Shown piece after piece: positions 34,230 through 44,910 of a stretch of 64,000 bases of DNA (positions are counted from its first letter, which is position 1; the number at the start of each line of letters is the position of its first letter). The translations under genes and the position numbers were made by a program. The notes beneath the pieces were generated by a model. The model was not told where the DNA came from. It did not search any database and worked only from the letters and a program-made list of their open reading frames with translations. The stretch is taken from assembly GCF_024139115.2 (NCBI RefSeq), contig NW_026943359.1, positions 31,037 through 95,036 of the forward strand. Direction: 5' to 3'. The stretch is from Armigeres subalbatus. Taxonomy: Eukaryota; Arthropoda; Insecta; Diptera; Culicidae.

Positions 34230-34960
34230 CTAAGATGCGTATTTTTGCCTTTCTCGTACAACTAGTTGTACCGAAAGGCTATCATTTCACTCCAAATTCG
34301 AACTTTTGATAGAAGTCCCGGAGACCCATAGTGTTATATACCATTCGACTCAGCTCGATGAGGTGAACAAATGTCTTCTGTCCGTGTGTGCGTGTGTGTG
34401 TGTGTGTGTGCGTGTGTGTGTGCACAAATGCCATAAAAACATTAGCCAAATTTTCACATAGAAACTCTTAACTGATTTTCTTGCAACAAGTTGATATCCG
34501 ACAGAGACTAAAACTGTTGATCACTATTGAATTTCATAATAATTGCAAATTGCAAAAAATAGATAATATTAAAATAGTGATGAGACATGTCACTAGAACA
34601 ATAATGTGTTATGAAAATGCCTTGCATCTATGAATATTTTATCCGTGGCTTCCCATTTTTTCATCGCAGTTTCGCACTATAAAGATGCTCGTGTTGCACG
34701 CATTTAGGCGTAAGTATGCTCTTCGTTCATTTCTAGTACTATGAATGTCCGAAAATCAAAATTCGAACATAGGAAATTCGAGCTTTTGGCAGCGCCATCT
34801 GTCGTCTACTAGTGTAAATTTTCTATCATAACATTAGACGGTGTAACTGTTTTGCCTTTCTTGTACATCATCGAGGTGTAAGCGTAAAGGCTACATTTAT
34901 TACCTTTTTGCGCGAGAAAGGCGCCATCACCGTTAGTGGATTAATCTGGGTTTTTCAATA
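34230..34960. repeat. Dispersed element with GCCTTTCTCGTACAAC ends and GT microsatellite
   Basis: Starts near 34248 with GCCTTTCTCGTACAACTAG, includes GGAGACCCATAGTGTTATAT and a (GT)n-like microsatellite at 34382-34425. It has a second GCCTTTCTTGTACATC at about 34854 and an inverted GCGAGAAAGGCGCCATCACCG at 34913-34933. Looks like a non-coding MITE-type family, possibly two nested copies. Boundaries uncertain. Confidence 0.55.
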
Positions 34961-35799
34961 AATTCATTTTTATTCTTATTTTTTTTTTGACTTTTAACAA
35001 TAATTTTACATGGCAAGTGGTTGACCGAAGGGCCCTTCAACTTTGATTCTAGACATTTGTTTTTGTTATAAAATTGGGTAGTATTTTATAATTATATCTA
35101 TTTTATCCTTTATAAGGAATTGATTGATTTTGAATTTGATAACCTAACTACTATGTACACTAATATTTACAATACAAATTTGATACCTAGATTGGAACTA
35201 GCGCCCTGTACCCTGATCCGAATGCAAGAACGGACCCTAAACTTTTCTTTACACTCACCAAAGCGTTCATGTAAGGTTTTATTCCGGCCAGACGGTGGAC
35301 CTCGGATGTTCTTGTCCTGGGAGGGGTGTTGAGGATCATTCAGGAATTTTTTTGGACCCGTTGAAGTTTGAGGTGGTGGGTTTTAGCGCAGCTCTCCAGA
35401 CCGGCATGCCATATTCGATCACAGGGAGGATGATTTGCTTAGACAGCAAGCTTATTTTCAGGGACAATGACGACCGGCGGTTGATCAAAGGTACAAGTTT
35501 TCAACAAGACGTTACACTTTGTCACCGTTTTGTCAACCTGTTGCCTGAAAATAAGCTTGCTGTCGAGTCAACCAAGGTAGTCGGCCTCATTGGCCCATTC
35601 CACAGTCGTGCCATTGAGGATGATTTTACAGTCCCCAGGCGGAACAAGTTTAGGGGATTTGGAGTGGGGAAAATGATGACCTGGGTCTTCGCCGCGTTGA
35701 TACAGATCTTCCAGCTGGTGAGGTACTCTCAGGCATCCAGGCCTCGTTGGAGTTTTGCCACTAGCGCTCTGATCACTCTACCGTTGTGGACGATGGATG

Positions 35800-35861
35800 T
35801 TTTTTTTTTTTTTTTTGACTTTATTAGAGTGATTTTTAAGTTTGACAAAGTTCATCACTTA
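35800..35861 (-). mobile_element. Tiny poly(A)-tailed retro-insertion
   Basis: About 62 bp that are absent from the same site in copy 2 (48181-48201). On minus it reads about 45 nt of unique sequence ending AATAAAGTC and 16-17 A. The flanks GACGATGGATG occur on both sides (35789-35799, 35862-35872), an 11-12 bp target-site duplication. Confidence 0.85.
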
Positions 35862-36425
35862 GACGATGGATGTGTCATCTGCGAACAGAGACAGAATGCC
35901 GCCTTCTGGAGGTTCTGGCATGTCGGAGGTGAACAGATTGAACAGGCCGAGGATACTGCCCTGGGGACGCCTGCGACGATGTTGTGCCATTGGCTCGCTC
36001 CGCTGATTGGGACCCAGATGTCCTTGCCGACAGGTAATGTTGATGATTTTCGGTAGCTGGGAAGATTGTAGCGTTAGTGGTTGTACCAGGCCATCATGCC
36101 CCATTGTCAAATGCCTTCTCGACATCAGGTAAGGCCATGGCGGATGTTTTCGAGACAAACTTTTCCGTCTGAGGACGTTGGTACTCAGGTCTTGGTGACA
36201 GTTGACCGACCGCGTCGGAAACCAAACTGTTCCTCGAGCGATGTTGAGATTTTCGGCAGACTCAAGTAACCGTGATGAATCCTTTTCGAATAGTTTGGAT
36301 AATCCTGAGAGAAGGCTGATGGGACGATAGCTTTTGGGTGAGGAAGGATCCTTCCCAGGCTTCCGGATGGGGATGACTTTCGCTGACTTCCAGGACGATG
36401 GGAAGTAGTTGAGCCGGAGACACTG

Positions 36426-36858
36426 CCCAGACAACCACTCATCGCATAAGAATGCACGAATAAAATCGTTTACCGATCCAAATTTCATCAAAATCGCATT
36501 ATGGTGCGAAGCTCATCAGTTTATTTGTAAATTTTCCCACATAGTAGGCTATTTAGAGTTTATTCCAGTTTCATTTTTGACATCGCATATTCCTGCAAAA
36601 CAACTCAAATGAAATCGTTATCTGTCAAACAGAGTTTGTTATCATAAACTACATCGCAATGTATAACGAACAAACTCGCATAAAAATCGCGCACATCGCA
36701 TACAATGCCGTGCAATGTCGGATAAGAAATACACATATATCGCCTCCACTTTTGTACGCAAAAAGCGTTTTCGCGACTGGTATGCGATGAAAATTGTGCG
36801 CATAGGCATCGCATAACAGAAAATTAATTCTATAATGCATGCATTCTGGTTGTCTGGG
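36426..36858. mobile_element. 433-bp MITE (CCCAGACAACCA TIRs) in Jockey copy 1
   Basis: Perfect 12-bp ends CCCAGACAACCA / TGGTTGTCTGGG, flanked by TG on each side. The other Jockey copy shows the uninterrupted sequence GAGACACTGATTAAAGATC at 48770-48788, so the insertion and its 2-bp duplication are read directly. The interior is rich in ATCGCATA and its complement. Confidence 0.9.
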
Positions 36859-38299
36859 TGATTAAAGATCAGCGAGAGGTGCTCAAAGAACGGAGCACTC
36901 ATGTGTTTGAGCTCGAGATTCAGGATGCTGTCGAAGCCTGGGGCCTTCATGTTCTTCGACGATTTGATATAGGCCGTCAATTCGCCAGCTGAGATCTCCA
37001 ACTCCTCCGAGAAGTCGTTGGGAATCAAATGGATGTTGTTAGCATGCTCGTTGACGGCTGCTTCGTGTGGACTGACGATGTTCTCAAGATTGTGTGAGCT
37101 GACGAAGTGACGACCTATTTCAGCGACCTTCTGCAGGAGTTATCAAGTGATCCTTAGAGCCATTGTTGTCTAGTGGGATCAAAGGTGGAATGGGCCGAGG
37201 CTGGGATTTTAGAATTTTGGTCATTTTCCAGAACGGCTTAGCATAATCTGGGAGAGTGCGGATCTTATTCGAGAAATCGTTATTTTGAGGTCCACCATTC
37301 TGGCCTTGATAATTTTTGTGATTCGATAGCAGCGTGCCTTAAGCTCAGGCGTCAGTACGCTGAAACTGCCTGCGAGTGACATTCCAATCGAATCAAATCT
37401 TTGTGAGTGTATCGATGTTTAAGGAGTTGCTTACCTGCCGAGCCGTCGGTACGTGTTGCTCTCGGCCGCCGTGATCGCCTCCTCGATAGCGCACAGCTGG
37501 CGGTCGATACTTCCGGCGTCTCCGGACGCACCTCGTAGTCGACGGTGTTATCGACGCACTGCTGGAACCGCTGCCAGTTCACTCGGTGGTAGTTCCGCCG
37601 TAACTGCTGGTGCCGATTGACCGAGGAGCCCGCCACCACCGGATAGTGATCCGAACTGAGCTCTGGTAGACAACCGGCTGCGAGACGTGGTCACTCAGGT
37701 TTGTTATAGAGGTCGAGGGTTGCATGTTCGGACCGACTCAGCCAGTGGGGAATCCGGGCTCAAGATCGTGTAGTGGCTTCCTCCATGTCGTTGCTCCAGA
37801 TGGTGCCGTTTCGATTGCCGCGACTGTTGCCCCAGGCTTGATGTTTGGCATTCAAGTCGCCGGCAATGATATACTGGCCTTGCCTCCGCGTCAGCTTGAC
37901 GATGTCCTCCGAAGGGCAGCCGATGATCCATCGCCGGCTTTGGCTTGCGTTGGACAGTACGCCAATGAGCGCGATTGTGCCGACCGAAGTGGTGATTTCG
38001 ACCGATGGCCTCGATGACACTGAGCTGGAAGCTTGGAAGCAGACGACAGTTGATGTGTAGGCGAAGGGAGCACACCACCTCCCTGGTCGGCCGGTCGAGT
38101 CGCACGATGCGGAAGTCCGGGATGTTGACGTTCACCTCCGGTTTTAGGTGCGTTTCGGTGATGAACGCCACGTCTATTTCCTTCTCCTCAAGGAAATCCT
38201 TCAGCTCGATTGATTTGCTCTTTAGCGAGCAAGCGTTCCAGTTGACCAGCCCACCCTAGCAGCCATTTTCGATGATGAACATGCCAAGTGTGAAGACCT

Positions 38300-39390
38300 G
38301 GTCGAAGCGGTTTGCAGCCCGCAGTCGAGTGCGAGCTGCGCGAAGATCGCATCAGTTGCTCCAGGTGTACAGCGGGCAGATTCTTCCAGTGGGACCTTCG
38401 TTCTCCGACTGCCGACGGAACCCAGGAGGAGGAAGCGGGGCCATTCGCTGGTGGATGGTGCCGACGATGCTGGAGCTTGGACCGATGCAGCTACCGCTGC
38501 CAGTCGCTTGCGGCTGTAGCGGTGAGTATTGAATCACGCGACGAGGCGGGATGGCGAAAGTTCACCTCGTTGATTACAGGAACACGGTTCTTCTTCGGAA
38601 TGGTCCTTGGAAGCCTTCTTCCAGTTTCAGGAACTCGGCTTGCTTTGGCAGCCCTTTGTGGTGCCCGATGTTTGTCGCCAGTTGGCGCACTTGGGATCGC
38701 CACCTCCATTTTGTCGCACTCGTCCGTCGGATGGGGTTCGCCACACTTGTTGCGGCAGTTCCTGGTGCCGTGCCCGAAATTGAAGCAGTTGGTGCATTGC
38801 GTGACATCGCGGTGCACTGGCCGATATCGCTCCCAGTCAACGACGGTGTAATTTATAACGCCAACCAGCTTCAGGTCCTTCCAGGTAGTGGAGCCGTTCT
38901 CCAGATGGATCAGTAAAGCTGGTCGCGATTTTCCTCGCCTTGTCGTGACGAGCGATCTTGTGGACGGCTACTGGCTCAGTCCGCAACTTTCAAGCTCTGC
39001 TTGGGCTCTTCCTCCTTCATGTAAAGTCCTCGCAGCAAAGCCTTGAGCGGCTTCGTGCCGGGGTGGTCATGAGTGTAGTACTCATACTTGTGGACCTCGA
39101 GGAACTCCGACGGATTGATGATGGTCCCTGTTGGCCATCACTTTCACCCCTGCAGAGCCGAAAAGTACATTTCAGCCCCTTAGCGATCAGCTGGCGAATT
39201 TTGGGCGTAAATCCGGCGGATCGCCCTTCACAAACACGGACGGCACTTCTCCTTCCGCTCGGCACCTGCGCGCAGCTGCGTGCTGCTTCTTCCTTTTTTC
39301 GGCGGATTGCCGGCGTCATCAACGGCAACGGCGAAAACACGTTGCTCTGCAAAGCTGCTTGGAGTGGTTAGTGCGCTTAGGCACTTTTCA
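38300..39390 (-). pseudogene. Jockey-type ORF1 (Gag-like, CCHC zinc knuckles), broken
   Basis: Minus-strand frames near 39080-38900 encode EYYTHDHPGTKPLKALLRGL and the LKVAD segment of the domain that precedes zinc knuckles in Jockey ORF1 proteins. The ORF at 38817-38491 continues with VTQCTNCFNFGHGTRNC, a CX2CX4HX4C knuckle, and CGEPHPTDEC, a second Cys/His cluster. Frameshifts separate the segments. In intact elements the protein binds element RNA and delivers it to the nucleus. The 47-51 kb copy lacks ORF1 altogether. Confidence 0.7.
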
Positions 39391-39560
39391 GCGACCGAAT
39401 CGCCACCGAGTCTCCATGACGGGTCCGGGAGAAAATAACGCCAACGCGACAAGCGAAAACGTAAACAGCGAAAGAACGAGAAAAAAACACTTCGAAAAAA
39501 TGCGCGAGCAAAAAACACGTCCGTACGTGTTGCTGTCTCGAACTGGAATGATCTAAGATG

Positions 39561-40177
39561 CGTATTATTGCGAGGAATAACAACAGAAATTTGACTCAAG
39601 ACAAAGTTTCTTCATATTACAAAACATTATCTCTTGGCATCTGTCTGTCCGAGCGACGTTCGCCGATGGGTGGTTTCTGTAGATAGTTTCCACTGAGGTG
39701 GCGTCTTCATTGATTCTTCATTCATTGACAAAAGAAGGTTGATCCGACCATCCGAAATTATCTTTCTTCAAAGTACAAAACTCAATCGTAAAAAGCGAAT
39801 TTGATAGCGCGTCGGAGGGAGATTATGCAGTAAATTTGAATGAATGGAATCACTAACAGCAACCAAGCAACCAAGCTAATCTAACAAATGAGATTCAGAA
39901 TAATTATTACTAATGAGAAAAAGTATATCTTTGTCGTCATTTTTCAACGAATTATAACTAAAAATTCATCTTCCACTCGAAACTTACGATCTGTTACGAA
40001 AAAAACCGTTCTCAAATTGACATTTCAATTTTTATGGCTCAAACTCTTCGGGGGGATTACTGGGTAGTAAATATAGTCACTACGTGAGAAATAATAAGTA
40101 GAGCTCTGTTAAAAACAGAAAAACATATAATTTGTTGGTGGCAATATAGTTGCCACTGCCTTATAAATGATTAAACC
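39561..40177. other. Interval with repeat fragments
   Basis: 39715-39860 repeats part of the block at 19640-19700 and 33540-33620 (GACAAAAGAAGGTTGATCCGAC, TTGATAGCGCG). The remainder has no recognised gene. Confidence 0.45.
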
Positions 40178-40250
40178 GCTCTTTGCGGAATCCCGATCAA
40201 AATGGGTCGCGTGCCGGAAAGCAGCTTTCTTGTATTCGATAAATTAAGAA
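40178..40250 (-). promoter_or_regulatory. Promoter-like arm of the histone-signal repeat
   Basis: Minus strand TTAATTTATCGAATACAAGAAAGCTGC, then GGCACGCGACCCATTTTGATCG, matching the arms near 34 kb. No stem-loop is found downstream before the sequence diverges. Confidence 0.45.
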
Positions 40251-40355
40251 TTTGAATGGATGCAATCACTAACTGAAACCAGACTTCCACGCCAAACGCC
40301 GATGCCACCGAAACAGTCCATTTTCGCAATTAAACCTTTCTGTTCAGAAAATGCT

Positions 40356-40371
40356 TGTCCTGAGAAGAACC
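40356..40371 (-). terminator. Histone-type 3' stem-loop, one stem base changed
   Basis: Minus strand GGTTCTTCTCAGGACA with AACAGAAAGG (about 40337-40346) downstream. Only the terminal stem pair is lost relative to 33722-33737. A further damaged copy with GAAGAAAGGG downstream lies at 40465-40490. Confidence 0.6.
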
Positions 40372-40659
40372 AATTTTCTTTCCCCAATGCGCTTTCCAAT
40401 AATGTAATAAATTCATCGCCACTGGCGGCGGGATCGCAACAGTGCTATTTTTATAGTCAACCCTTTCTTCATATAAAATGCTGGTTCGTTGAGGTTGATG
40501 ATCTGCAGCATCGAGGACCACCACCAATGCGATGGATTTCCGTTGAAAATGTTACCAGCGCCTCCGTGATGCTGTGTCGCTACGCTGCGATCGCTTTGAT
40601 GCTCCGCTCTGCGTACTTGTTCAAACTGAAGATTAGATCCAAACCCGCAAGTGATTGAT

Positions 40660-41200
40660 TTTTGATGTCTGTCTAGTGATGCATGTACGTGATTGGTTGG
40701 TTTACCTATTTCTAAACTTTTGATTAATTTTCGATAATAAATAGTTAAAAATCAGTATTTTCCTATAAATACAAAGAAGCGTTGACTCATCCTTGAACGA
40801 ATGGTCAAAAAATTGAAAATCCATCGAGAAACGGCTGAGATATTAAAGTTTAAAGTCTATCATATTTTCGTGACGGTCCCTGATTTTCGCAATCGTAAAG
40901 TGTACTAATATAAAATACAGACGTAGTCCTACGTCAAAAATAACATTTTCAATAGTTTAACGTTGATAATCTATAGTATCAGTAGTGGCAATGCTGGAAG
41001 TTTTCGAATCTATTGATAAGCAATTTCGAAAATCCATCGAAAGATAAAGACGCTTTTAGCGTTTGAAATCTATCCTAATTTCGTGACGGTTTCGAATTTG
41101 GAAATTTCGTTTACACCCTGTATCTGAGTCTTTCCTAGACGTAGTTTACGTCAAAAATGCGCGAGCAAAAACACGTCTGTACGTGCTGCTGTCTTGAAGA
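40660..41200. repeat. Diverged direct duplication with TACGTC palindromes
   Basis: Two related halves, 40800-40935 and 40990-41150, each with AAATCCATCGA, GATAAAG-like sequence, TCGTGACGGT and CGTAGTYYACGTCAAAAAT. A third part-copy lies at 42185-42320. The second half ends in GCGCGAGCAAAAACACGTC, the start of the TATA-containing repeat. Confidence 0.55.
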
Positions 41201-41214
41201 GGCTGAATGAGGCT

Positions 41215-41560
41215 GATTGCGCCACGCGCGCGGGGAGAACATTTTCTTATAACCAATAAAGTTGGCTCATTAGTCCCTCCTCTTTGTTGTCCGTATGACT
41301 GCAAATATTGTGTAACCTCAAACACTCACCAAAGGGGCGTACAGGTTCAACTTTATTCATTACAGAAAGGAGCTCTTCCGCGTTTCGAGATGTCGTTCGA
41401 GATGTCGCGGAGAGAGACCGTGACCACCTTCGGCATCGGCGGAGCTCCTATCGAAATTTTATTCCCGGCGATTGTGGGTCGCGCGTCGTCGTCGTCACAT
41501 CAACAACCTCAGATGGAATTTTCTTGCGTGTCTCTACGATGGCGGCTATGGTGGTGTTAA
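41215..41560. promoter_or_regulatory. Divergent promoter-like inverted pair 3
   Basis: The minus arm at 41275-41225 has GGAGGGACTAATGAGCC, CAACTTTATTGG, TTATAAGAAAATG and CCCCGCGCGCG. The plus arm at 41332-41420 has GGGGCGTACAGG, CAACTTTATTCAT, GAAAGGAGCTC and TTCGAGATGTCGCGGAGAG. The plus side stays alignable with 32290-32390 for a further ~120 nt (ACCACCTTCGGCATCGGCGG). ATTTGCAGTCATACGG lies in the centre on minus. Confidence 0.55.
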
Positions 41561-42340
41561 TCTCTCGCTGAGTTGCGTCTGAAGTGTCATCAGTAAAGAA
41601 GCTCTTAAGCCAATTTGAGGCGGGACAATTTTGATCAAAGTTCATATTAATCGCTTGGTGATGGCTGATAGTTCCCGTCGGTGGTGGAATCACGATTGCG
41701 TCAGGGACGCATCAAAATTTATTCGCATGGATGGCATCAATACCGGTGAAATTTCCCTCAAGATTATTATTTTGGTTGATAGACTGCTACTTGTTTCAGG
41801 TTTAATTTCCATCCATGCAAATACATTTTGCAGCTTCCTTCTGACGCACGCTCTTCGTTCCCACCGATGGCGTAGGTACCTCGTAACAGGATCAATACGA
41901 CAGAGAATCCAACGATGGCAATGTGTTGCGGTGTAGCGGTAGAACCATAGAGCCAGCATCTGCATTTGAGTGAAATACTCTTGATATTCTGACTATCGGA
42001 TGGTTGCTGTTGTGTTGGTGATTAGAAATCACATGATCTGAAATCTGTCCTTTTCAGGGCATTAAATTTTTCATTGGAGAATTTGGTTTGACTGAGAGTA
42101 AATTCATGAGATTGTTGCAATAAATCGGCAGCAGTAACGCAAAAAATTCATAAGATTCAATCCTCATTCGACTTCTCGAGAAGTGATTAAAATCCATCGA
42201 AAGATAAAGACGCTATTATTTTTGAAATCTATCCTAATTTCGCGACGTCTGGATTTGAAATTTCCGTTTTACAACCTGTATCTGAGTCTTCCCTTAGACC
42301 TAGTTTACGTCAAAAATTATTTCACCTTATTTCCTCCCAA
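41561..42340. other. Non-coding repeat sequence
   Basis: 41630-41950 shares short words with 31690-31960 (CGCTTGGTGATGG, GATGGCATCA, CGTGATT). No ORF can be assigned to a family. Confidence 0.4.
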
Positions 42341-42350
42341 ACATAATGGT

Positions 42351-42366
42351 GGTCCTGAAAAGAACC
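42351..42366 (-). terminator. Histone-mRNA-type 3' stem-loop, canonical
   Basis: Minus strand GGTTCTTTTCAGGACC: perfect 6-bp stem (one G-U pair) and a TTTC loop. GGGAGGAAATAAGGTG lies at 42324-42339 as the purine-rich downstream element. The upstream transcript side runs into the assembly gap at 42500, so its promoter is not visible. A minus ORF ends in this region but shows no histone similarity. Confidence 0.7.
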
Positions 42367-42499
42367 GATTCATTTCCACTTATGTCCTCATCAACAGCGA
42401 CGTTGATTGTCAGATTCAACGATGCTGTTAGGTACACGATGAAAAGATATACTGCTGTTGCCACGACCGCCACCACCACCTGACGAAAATTTCTCCGCA

Positions 42500-42524
42500 N
42501 NNNNNNNNNNNNNNNNNNNNNNNN
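42500..42524. other. Assembly gap (25 N)
   Basis: A run of 25 undetermined bases. Sequence on the two sides belongs to different elements, so order and distance across it are uncertain. Confidence 1.
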
Positions 42525-43208
42525 CATTATCTCCTTGCGGCTCCTGTGTCAACTAAACTCTGTATGTTTGTATTGGGTTCCTGGACACCGGTATTAAGGG
42601 AATGAAATAGCAGACCATCTCGCAAAGCAGGGATCCAATGCAGCTTGGGCCCTGAACCATTTGTGGTGTATCGAACAGTGCAGGAACTTAAAAGTTTGGA
42701 ATCACAGGGTAATAACCAATTGGTTGGCAGTCACAACATGTTGCCAGACAAAAAGATTTATGGTTCCAAATACAATTGTCACTAAAAAGCACTTAGAGCT
42801 GAACAAGCGAGCTCTTTGTACATATACTGGTCTAGTAACTGGGACTGTCCGTGCAGATATCATTTGAAAAACATTGGACAAGTTCAGAATGATATCTGTC
42901 GCTTGTAATATTGAAAGCGAAAATCGGAAATCTGCTTTGCAGTTGTAGTGTAGTGTATGTATACAGACGCAGATCGAAATTTCTCGATAGCGACCGTATA
43001 CAGCCCATGGAGAGATTTGGTCTGCTCATCCAGGAAAGTGATTGGTTTTATAAATCACATCATTCCGTTGGTAACGTGTCGGCATATGACTGACCATATA
43101 CTAAGTTGTGGTCAGTAATAAACGACACGTACATCAAACAGGGATATACTACAATAGTTCTAATTAATGGAGCAGTAGTTCTAATCCCCAACAAACAAAA
43201 AAAAAGGT
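42525..43208 (+). mobile_element. LOA-type element, RNase H C-terminus and 3' end
   Basis: The plus strand encodes VCLYWVPGHR followed by GNEIADHLAKQGSNAAWALN, the last RNase H motif (VPGH..GNExAD). It then has LVTGHCPCRYHLKNIG and QNDICRL across frame changes, the conserved tail of LOA/I-type ORF2 proteins. The 3' UTR (TTTGGTCTGCTCATCCAGG, GACTGACCATATACTAAG) ends in an A-rich tail near 43208. The 5' part is beyond the assembly gap. Confidence 0.75.
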
Positions 43209-43384
43209 GAAAGTTTGTGGGAAAGACGGCTGAACCAGAAAGCATCATGAACTTCTAAACGGGAAAAAGAATTGAGAAGGAGATTGTTTATAACTAGTGG
43301 TCCAAGACCTGGTAGCCTGGTACCAGTTCGGCAAGACACTATTATAACATTAATCTGTTTAGTCCAAGCGCTGTTCTATTTCGT

Positions 43385-44610
43385 TACTTTCCGGTGACAA
43401 TCCAGGGAAGGAACGGGTACGTAGAGACATTTGCCTTATTTGACGAGGGATCAAATCTTACTCTTATGGATCAGGAGCTTGCGGATGAGCTCGACTTAGA
43501 TGGAGTAGAAACACCGTTATTCCTGGACTGGTGGACTGGTGGCACCGAACGCTGCGAGGAAGAGTCTCGTATCACGGCAATCACAATTGCAAGGACCCAC
43601 AACAGAGCGAAGAGATTCAAGCTAGATAGGATGCGCACGGTGAAGGAGCTACAACTGCCAAGACCATCCTTGGACGTGGGCAGAATGAAGAAACAAAACT
43701 CATACTTACGCGGTTTGCCTATTGATTCATATGAAGATGTCGTCGTCCCCTAGGTCTAGACTTGATGAAGTCAAACGAAACCCTACTCTTCCGAAGATCA
43801 ACGCGCTTGTTGACTTAGTTCATAGGACACCGGTAAGAAACGGGATTGCTCTGCGATACGATGATCCCCAACTTCCAGATAGCCAATCATGGCACTCATC
43901 CGTTTTCAGTTATTAGAAAAGCGGATGCGCGAAAACCCGGTACTAGGCCAAGCACTAGATGAGATGATGGAGGATTACCTGGCTAGAGGATACATCCGAA
44001 GGCTCACAACAGGAGAGGAAGAAGCTGACACAACAACACACCGAAGCTGGTATTTACCCGTATTTCCTGTTTCTACCCGAACAAGCCGGGGAAAGTACCA
44101 ATTTTGTGGGATGCAGCAGTCCCTATCTTCAGAGTATCCCTGAATTCTGCACTCCGGATCAACTGTGCTCACTTTTCTCCATTCTCCTACAATTTCGGAA
44201 CATCGAATCGATTTATGCGGAGATATTTTTGAATGTTCCACCACGTCCGAATACGAGATCGACCGTGTCAAAAAAATCTGGAGGGATAAAGGTGAAGAAT
44301 TGTTCGGATGTGCGTCATGACATTTGACGCCATAGTGCCGAGCAGCGCACTATGTGAAAAGCCGTAACGTGCAAAGGTTCCAGGTGTAGCACAAAGTTCA
44401 AAAGAAGGTTTTAAAATCCGCAACTGGGTGGCGTTGTGCTATCGCGGATTTGGGATCAAAAGAAAAACCTAAACCTGTCCGCAGAAGCTTCAACGGAGAA
44501 AGTTCTAGACATGTGGTGGTGCAACTCATAAGTTTACTTTATAAGTAGGCTGACGCGCAACGAAGCACTGCTAGCTAAAGAGAACGTAGACAAAGAAATT
44601 TTTAAGGTCT
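43385..44610 (+). pseudogene. Bel/Pao protease and RT N-terminal remnant
   Basis: 43394-43750 encodes the aspartic protease: FALFDEGSNLTLMDQELADE has the catalytic D in 'DEGS', and MRTVKELQLPRPSLD is typical of Bel/Pao. After a frameshift, VRNGIALRYDDPQLPDS and LEKRMRENPVLGQALDEMM, DYLARGYIRRLT and WYLPVFPV give the RT entry. Still more degraded codons near 44405-44560 read FKIRNWV and LSAEASTEKVLDMWWCN. Catalytic RT motifs are lost. Protease would process Gag-Pol in an intact element. Confidence 0.8.
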
Positions 44611-44910
44611 AATTCAACTTCATTTATCTATGCATTTTACTTTAAACATAAATATACGAATAATTTATTATTTCAATTTTTCAATATTCAAGGTTTGCTA
44701 GTGTTTCAAACGTTGAATAATGCAACCTAATTAGCTCATTTTCAACAAACCGTGCACAAATATTTCCTACATCCAAACCGTTAACATCTAGGTTACATTC
44801 AATTCAAAAGTCCTCCCAACCCCTTCTTCGAGTCATTCATAATGGAATGAATTGGAAATTAAACAAAAATCCAACGGACATAACTTACCTCCGGACATAT
44901 TTACCTTTAA
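44611..44910. other. AT-rich spacer before the satellite
   Basis: No gene or repeat recognised. Confidence 0.4.

Larger units (their letters stand above)
35120..38265 (-). pseudogene. Jockey-type ORF2 (endonuclease-RT), copy 1, broken
   Basis: The endonuclease is visible as VAFITETHLKPEVNVNIPDF (about 38170) and YIIAGDLNAKHQAWGNSRGN (about 37860). The RT is visible as SKNMKAPGFDSILNLELKHM, KVIPIRKPGKDPSSPKSYRP, GSILGLFNLF and GGILSLFADDTSIV, with the catalytic FADD. Compared base by base with the copy at 47517-51378 it has frameshifts throughout plus two insertions, so no product is expected. Confidence 0.8.
35115..39560 (-). mobile_element. Jockey-type non-LTR element, copy 1
   Basis: Order on minus: 5' region (39560-39390), ORF1 with zinc knuckles (39390-38300), ORF2 endonuclease (38265-37160) and RT (37130-35120). 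It lacks RNase H, as in the Jockey clade. The copy aligns with 47310-51384 almost base for base in ORF2 but has many 1-3 bp deletions, a MITE at 36426-36858 and a poly(A) fragment at 35800-35861. Its 5' region shares GCTCGCGCATTTT and GACAGCAACACGTACGGACG with the TATA-containing repeats at 16.7-21 kb. Confidence 0.8.

Noticed and set aside
34382..34425. GT-rich microsatellite as a functional Z-DNA element
   Set aside because: Common in this kind of dispersed repeat; nothing around it supports a function.
38312..38851. Plus-strand ORF of 179 codons
   Set aside because: Antisense shadow of Jockey ORF1; the minus strand carries zinc knuckles.
42327..42527. Minus ORF of 66 codons
   Set aside because: Starts in the assembly gap and has no recognisable domain.
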